Source: DATCZS01 sp036525795 (lineage in GTDB: Bacteria; Actinomycetota; Acidimicrobiia; Spongiisociales; ZC4RG35). Taken from it: a DNA stretch of 5,136 nt. Where the stretch lies: NCBI GenBank assembly GCA_036525795.1, contig DATCZS010000142.1, positions 1 to 5,136 on the forward strand, written 5' to 3'. This document shows positions 5,075 through 5,136 of this stretch, one piece after another (the first letter of the stretch is position 1; the number at the start of each line of letters is the position of its first letter). The translations under genes were made by a program, and so were the position numbers. The notes below the pieces were generated by a model that was not told the DNA's origin, searched no databases, and saw only the letters and a list, made by a program, of their open reading frames with translations.

Positions 5075-5136
5075 AGCACGCGAGTATCTTGGCGTAGAAA
5101 ACAAATACGGCAAACCGTTAAGCGAAATCGGCCAGC
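5043..5136 (+). other. Compositionally foreign tail with an open reading frame fragment
   Basis: GC is 44 of 94 bases here (about 47%), against about 70% upstream, and A-rich codons appear abruptly. The plus-strand frame beginning at 5043 (codons ttc tgt ggt tac) stays open to the window edge; it includes YKHQFVDRAREYLGVE followed by NKYGKPLSEIGQ, a charged, protein-like sequence with no visible start. This frame differs from the upstream gene's, which stops at 5074. The minus strand is also open in one frame, so coding direction is not certain. I do not recognise the family; the closing residues could begin a helix-turn-helix, but this is a guess. Confidence 0.45.

Overview
The window is a high-GC (roughly 70% by eye) bacterial catabolic locus. 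An actinobacterium or actinobacterium-like lineage, possibly from a metagenome, is the best guess. The reasons are the GC content, frequent GTG starts, a gene of the mycothiol-dependent maleylpyruvate isomerase family (mycothiol is an actinobacterial thiol), and two genes with a TAnnnT box 6-7 nt before the start codon and no Shine-Dalgarno, which looks leaderless. No RNA genes, CRISPR array or complete mobile element are visible.

Layout: two gene groups diverge from a 78-bp intergenic region (2778-2855). Leftward (minus strand), in transcription order, are a TctC/Bug-family solute-binding-like protein (2777-1866), a LigB-like class III extradiol dioxygenase-fold protein (1873-1031), a LigA-like small subunit (1034-693) and a DinB/MDMPI-fold thiol-dependent isomerase-like protein (682-56). 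These four are tightly packed, with overlaps of 8 and 4 nt and a gap of 10 nt, so they almost certainly form one translationally coupled operon. Rightward (plus strand) are two enolase-superfamily enzymes: a mandelate-racemase-subgroup protein with a Lys/His-Asp catalytic set (2856-3941) and a muconate-cycloisomerase-subgroup protein with a Lys/Lys set (3980-5074).

Functional reading (inference): the genes resemble parts of a pathway for an aromatic or cyclic carboxylic/hydroxy acid, with ring cleavage (LigAB-like), isomerisation of the cleavage product (MDMPI-like) and proton-abstraction chemistry (two enolase-superfamily enzymes). The substrate cannot be read from the sequence. Two features argue against a textbook pathway. 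The LigB-like protein appears to lack the iron-ligand Glu and catalytic His of LigB, judged by a hand alignment from memory. The TctC-like protein has no signal peptide, and no TctA/TctB membrane partners are in view.

The last ~94 bases (from about 5043) fall to about 47% GC and carry an open frame unrelated to the upstream gene. This suggests a junction there (insertion edge, recent acquisition or chimeric assembly), which may also alter the extreme C-terminus of the last gene.
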